Positions 61,398 through 64,000 of a stretch of 64,000 nt of DNA are shown in pieces (the stretch's first letter is position 1; each line of letters begins with the position of its first letter). A program made the position numbers and the translations under genes. The DNA comes from CAWANP01 sp963783445. Its GTDB lineage: Bacteria > Chloroflexota > Anaerolineae > JAAYZQ01. The notes under the pieces are model-generated. The model searched no databases. It saw only the letters and a list, made by a program, of their open reading frames with translations, and was not told the origin of the DNA. The DNA is taken from the NCBI GenBank assembly GCA_963783445.1, contig CAWANP010000012.1, forward strand, positions 124,001 to 188,000. Reading direction: 5' to 3'.

Positions 61398-62765
61398 ATG
61401 TCTCAGTACAAGTATGTTCTAGAGGAAAAGGACCTGCCGACCCAGTGGTACAACATTCTTGCAGACATGGATCCAGGCCCGGTACCGTACCGGCATCCGG
61501 CCACATTGGAACCCATGGTAGAACCGCCGCTTCCACCTCCGGTCTTCCCCATGGCTCTGATCGAGCAGGAATTCAGCCGGGAACAGTACATCGATATTCC
61601 GGAGCAGGTCCAGGATGTGCTCAAAATGTGGCGACCCAGCCCCCTCCACCGCGCCTCCCGCTGGGAAAAAGCCCTGGACACGCCGGCCAAGATCTATTTC
61701 AAGTGGGAGGGAGTTAGCCCCGCTGGCAGTCACAAACCCAATACTGCCGTGGCCCAAGCATACTATGCCAAGGAGGAGGGACTGACCGGTCTTGCCACCG
61801 AGACCGGAGCAGGTCAGTGGGGCAGCGCCCTGTCCTTCGCTGCCCAACTGTTCGGCCTGGAGTGCAAGGTCTTTATGGTCACCATCAGCTATCATCAGAA
61901 GCCCTATCGCCGCATCCTGATGGAGACCTGGGGCGGCCGGGTTGTACCCAGCCCCAGTACCGAGACCAACGCCGGACGCGCCATTCTCGAAGCCGATCCG
62001 GAAAGTACAGGCAGCCTGGGCATCGCCATCAGCGAAGCGCTGGAATATGCCATGACCCACGACGGGTACAAGTACTCCCTGGGCAGCGTGGTCAACTTTG
62101 TCCTGCTACACCAGACAGTCATCGGCCAGGAGGCCCGGCTCCAGATGGAGATGGCCGGGGATTATCCCGACATCGTCATCGGTTGTGCCGGTGGTGGTAG
62201 CAACTCCGCGGGCCTTATCTTCCCCTTCATGAAGGACAAACTGCAGGGGACCAAGCCTGACCTGCGCGCCATCTTTGTCGAGTCTACTGCCTGTCCCAGC
62301 ATGACCCGTGGCGTTTACGCCTACGACTGGGGGGACACGGCCAAGACCGGGCCGGTGGCCCTGATGCACACCGTCGGACATGGATTCATCCCCGCCCCGG
62401 TACACGCCGGCGGTCTGCGCTACCACGGTATGGCGCCCGCCATCTGTGCCTTGCTGGATCAGGGACAGGCAGAAGCCCGGGCCTATCACCAGAATGTTTG
62501 CTTCGACGCGGTCATGGGTTTCACCCAGGCAGAGGGCTATGTCCTGGCCCCCGAGACAGCCCATGCGGTAAAGGCGGTATACGACGAGGCAATGGCCTGC
62601 AAAGAGTCGGGCGAGTCAAAGGTCATCCTCTTTAATGCCAGCGGTCACGGCCACTTTGACCTGGCCGCCTACGATGCTTACTTTAGGGAGGAACTACCCG
62701 ACTACCAGCTTGAGCAAGAACGCATCGAAGAGGCTCTCACCGAGCTACCCGAGATCTCGGAATAG
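61398..62765 (+). CDS. trpB2: Tryptophan synthase beta-like protein TrpB2
   Basis: 455 residues, PLP-dependent. It has the long N-terminal extension of the TrpB2 class. The PLP Lys is in PAGSHKPNTAV; then ETGAGQWGSALSFA, the phosphate loop GCAGGGSNSAGL, and HAGGLRYHGMAP. TrpB2 makes Trp from indole and serine and usually lacks a dedicated TrpA. No other trp gene is in the window. AAAGGAGG precedes the ATG. The Trp-specific T-box upstream matches this function. Confidence 0.95.
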   Translation: MSQYKYVLEEKDLPTQWYNILADMDPGPVPYRHPATLEPMVEPPLPPPVFPMALIEQEFSREQYIDIPEQVQDVLKMWRPSPLHRASRWEKALDTPAKIYFKWEGVSPAGSHKPNTAVAQAYYAKEEGLTGLATETGAGQWGSALSFAAQLFGLECKVFMVTISYHQKPYRRILMETWGGRVVPSPSTETNAGRAILEADPESTGSLGIAISEALEYAMTHDGYKYSLGSVVNFVLLHQTVIGQEARLQMEMAGDYPDIVIGCAGGGSNSAGLIFPFMKDKLQGTKPDLRAIFVESTACPSMTRGVYAYDWGDTAKTGPVALMHTVGHGFIPAPVHAGGLRYHGMAPAICALLDQGQAEARAYHQNVCFDAVMGFTQAEGYVLAPETAHAVKAVYDEAMACKESGESKVILFNASGHGHFDLAAYDAYFREELPDYQLEQERIEEALTELPEISE

Positions 62766-62779
62766 AACGCGCATGCAAA

Positions 62780-62814
62780 AGGCACGAGGGGGCAATAATC
62801 ACCCCCTCGTGCCT
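62780..62814. terminator. Bidirectional terminator between convergent trpB2 and ybaK
   Basis: A perfect 13-bp stem AGGCACGAGGGGG/CCCCCTCGTGCCT with a 9-base loop; on the minus strand it is followed by TTTT. It overlaps the stop codon of the ybaK-like gene. Confidence 0.82.
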
Positions 62815-63295
62815 AGTCCTCATTTTCTGCCAGGTCCACGATCTCGCCGCCGGTGATCGCCACCAACTGCCCGTAGGCGATGGGAAACACAGCATGGGCA
62901 TTGCCGGCGGCTGCCCAGACCGTATCAAAACGGCTCAGTGTCTCGTCGACAAGCGTGCGCAGGGGCTCGCTGTGGCCGACGGGTGGCACACCCCCTACCT
63001 CAAATCCGGTACCCTCAAGCACCTGGTCCGGGCGGGCGATGCGCAGCCGCCGCTTGCTCAGCCCCGTGTAGGCCCGCAGAAGTTTGAGATCAGCCCGCTG
63101 GTCGCCCGCTACGAGCACAAGCAACGGCTTGCCATCCGCCAAAAAGATAAGGGACTTGACGATACTTCCGACCGGGGCGCCTACGGCGCGGGCGGCAGCT
63201 TCCGCAGTACTGGTATCCGCTGGCAACTCCCGCACTAATCCGGCATCCAGCCCTGCGGTTGTCAGTGCATGTTTCACTCGCTCGACCGGATTCAT
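62813..63295 (-). CDS. YbaK/ProX-type aminoacyl-tRNA deacylase
   Basis: 160 residues, single YbaK/EbsC domain: T-A-E-A-A-A-R-A-V-G, the catalytic Lys in I-V-K-S-L-I-F-L, L-V-L-V-A-G-D-Q-R-A-D, and G-x-V-P-P-V-G-H. It clears mischarged aminoacyl-tRNA such as Cys-tRNA(Pro). ATG 63295 has GGGAGG 7 bases upstream. Confidence 0.92.
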   Translation of the reverse strand: MNPVERVKHALTTAGLDAGLVRELPADTSTAEAAARAVGAPVGSIVKSLIFLADGKPLLVLVAGDQRADLKLLRAYTGLSKRRLRIARPDQVLEGTGFEVGGVPPVGHSEPLRTLVDETLSRFDTVWAAAGNAHAVFPIAYGQLVAITGGEIVDLAENED

Positions 63296-63365
63296 GCTTG
63301 ACCTCCCAAAGAGAAAGCTGAGGGGCACTGTCGCTCCCCCCAGCCCTCTAGCACCATCGCTCTGG

Positions 63366-64000
63366 CTAGTGGACGCGTTCCACGCGCACCGTGCCAGGGC
63401 TCACCAGGGTCCGCAACTTTCGCTCCAACTCTGGACAATGGCCCGTATTATCGTTCGGAAAGCTAATCTGGATCCGCCCCTGGCCACCGTTCTCTACATA
63501 CAGGCTGAAACGATCCTCGCCCGGGTAGTGCTGCAGCAGATCGTGGACCTGCCCCAACCGCTGGATGACCTGCTCCATGTTCCTGCTGCGAGGCACCAGC
63601 ACATGCACGTGAACTGGTGGCACTGACTGAGGCTGGCCTCGTTCATCGGTTGAGCGCCCAGCAACCTCTAGCTCTGGTGGCGGTGGGTCGGGCTCACCGA
63701 TGGGGTGCACTGTGGTGATCTCGTTGGTCACCGAGTCGACGATGATGCTGGGTTCTCTACCGCGCAGGTTGACCTTGCCCCGAACTACCAGGATCCGGTC
63801 CGGCTCCCAGAGATCCTTCGTCCCTTCCCACACCCGGGGAAAGATGACCAACTCGACGCTGCCTTGCAGATCCTCAATCTGGGCGAAGGCCATGGGGTCG
63901 CCCTTCTTGGTGACGATCGGCCGCACATAGTTGACCATGCCCGCGACTGTTACGTTCTTTTCGGCCATGGTCTCGTCAATTTCGCCGAGGAGTGCGGTAA
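63366..64000 (-). CDS. dnaE: DNA polymerase III alpha subunit, C-terminal part (5' end outside window)
   Basis: The frame is open to the right edge (…LLGEIDETMAEKN…). Visible is the C-terminal OB-fold domain (TVAGMVNYVRPIVTKKGDPMAFAQIEDLQGSVELVIFP), a linker and a final beta/alpha domain. The T-K-K-G-D-P-M-A-F-x-x-x-E-D text is typical of DnaE. The polymerase and PHP domains lie outside the window. Confidence 0.92.
   Translation of the reverse strand, partial: TALLGEIDETMAEKNVTVAGMVNYVRPIVTKKGDPMAFAQIEDLQGSVELVIFPRVWEGTKDLWEPDRILVVRGKVNLRGREPSIIVDSVTNEITTVHPIGEPDPPPPELEVAGRSTDERGQPQSVPPVHVHVLVPRSRNMEQVIQRLGQVHDLLQHYPGEDRFSLYVENGGQGRIQISFPNDNTGHCPELERKLRTLVSPGTVRVERVH

Overview
The window is about 60% G+C, gene-dense bacterial DNA. 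It combines a perfect CIRCE box on groES-groEL, a tRNA-responsive T-box leader, a CsoR-family repressor, an LCP-family wall protein and large polyprenol-type membrane glycosyltransferases with anaerobic H2 and electron-bifurcation enzymes. No outer-membrane genes are visible. By recall of gene content this best fits an anaerobic or facultative member of the Chloroflexota (Anaerolineae-like). That assignment is an inference; no rRNA or tRNA gene was found.

Layout. 1-2.3 kb: end of a nonribosomal peptide synthetase plus an MbtH partner. 2.4-6.8 kb: leucyl aminopeptidase, HAD phosphatase and a two-component pair. 6.8-18.5 kb (minus strand): an 11-gene operon encoding a Flx-Hdr type electron-bifurcating complex (HdrCB, a 1123-residue HdrA with an inserted GltD/NfnB-like module, MvhD/FlxD, FlxC, FlxB, FlxA) interleaved with a URO-D/methyltransferase-like protein, a flavodoxin-ferredoxin, a ferritin-like protein, an ATC-hydrolase-like protein and a cNMP-binding protein. 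19.0-26.9 kb (minus): a group 3b NAD(P)-linked [NiFe] hydrogenase operon (beta, gamma, delta, alpha, protease) followed by its own response regulator, sensor kinase and a broken sensor remnant. 27.0-32.6 kb (minus): hypC and a Tat-exported group 1 membrane [NiFe] hydrogenase with FdnH/FdnI-like partners. Its large subunit has an in-frame TGA exactly at the second L1 cysteine. 32.8-38.3 kb (minus): hypABFDE. 38.4-46.5 kb: SLC13-type transporter, groESL, LCP protein, fdhD, metallophosphoesterase. 46.6-55.5 kb: poorly characterised membrane, coiled-coil, PIN and nucleotidyltransferase-like proteins and two large membrane glycan proteins. 55.7-59.3 kb: tsaD, an unknown protein, a csoR-like repressor with thioredoxin. 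59.4-62.8 kb: a Trp-specific T-box whose terminator is immediately followed by an ORF-less group IIC intron, then an AAA ATPase and trpB2. 62.8-64 kb: a YbaK-type deacylase and the C-terminus of dnaE.

The minus-strand block from 38.3 to 6.8 kb is effectively one hydrogen/electron-flow supercluster: H2 oxidation at the membrane (group 1), NAD(P)-linked H2 cycling in the cytoplasm (group 3b), maturation (Hyp proteins plus two proteases), and Flx-Hdr bifurcation linking NAD(P)H, ferredoxin and a disulfide. Three promoters in this block share an unusually similar TTGACACA-N15-TAyaAT layout, suggesting co-regulation.

Several genes (group 3b alpha and beta, cytochrome b, hypF with four breaks, hypB, one kinase, and the normally essential tsaD) carry single-base frame breaks while otherwise keeping full coding content. 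Because tsaD is among them, many of these are probably base-calling or assembly indels rather than gene decay. The TGA in the hydrogenase is different: it is a substitution that keeps frame.
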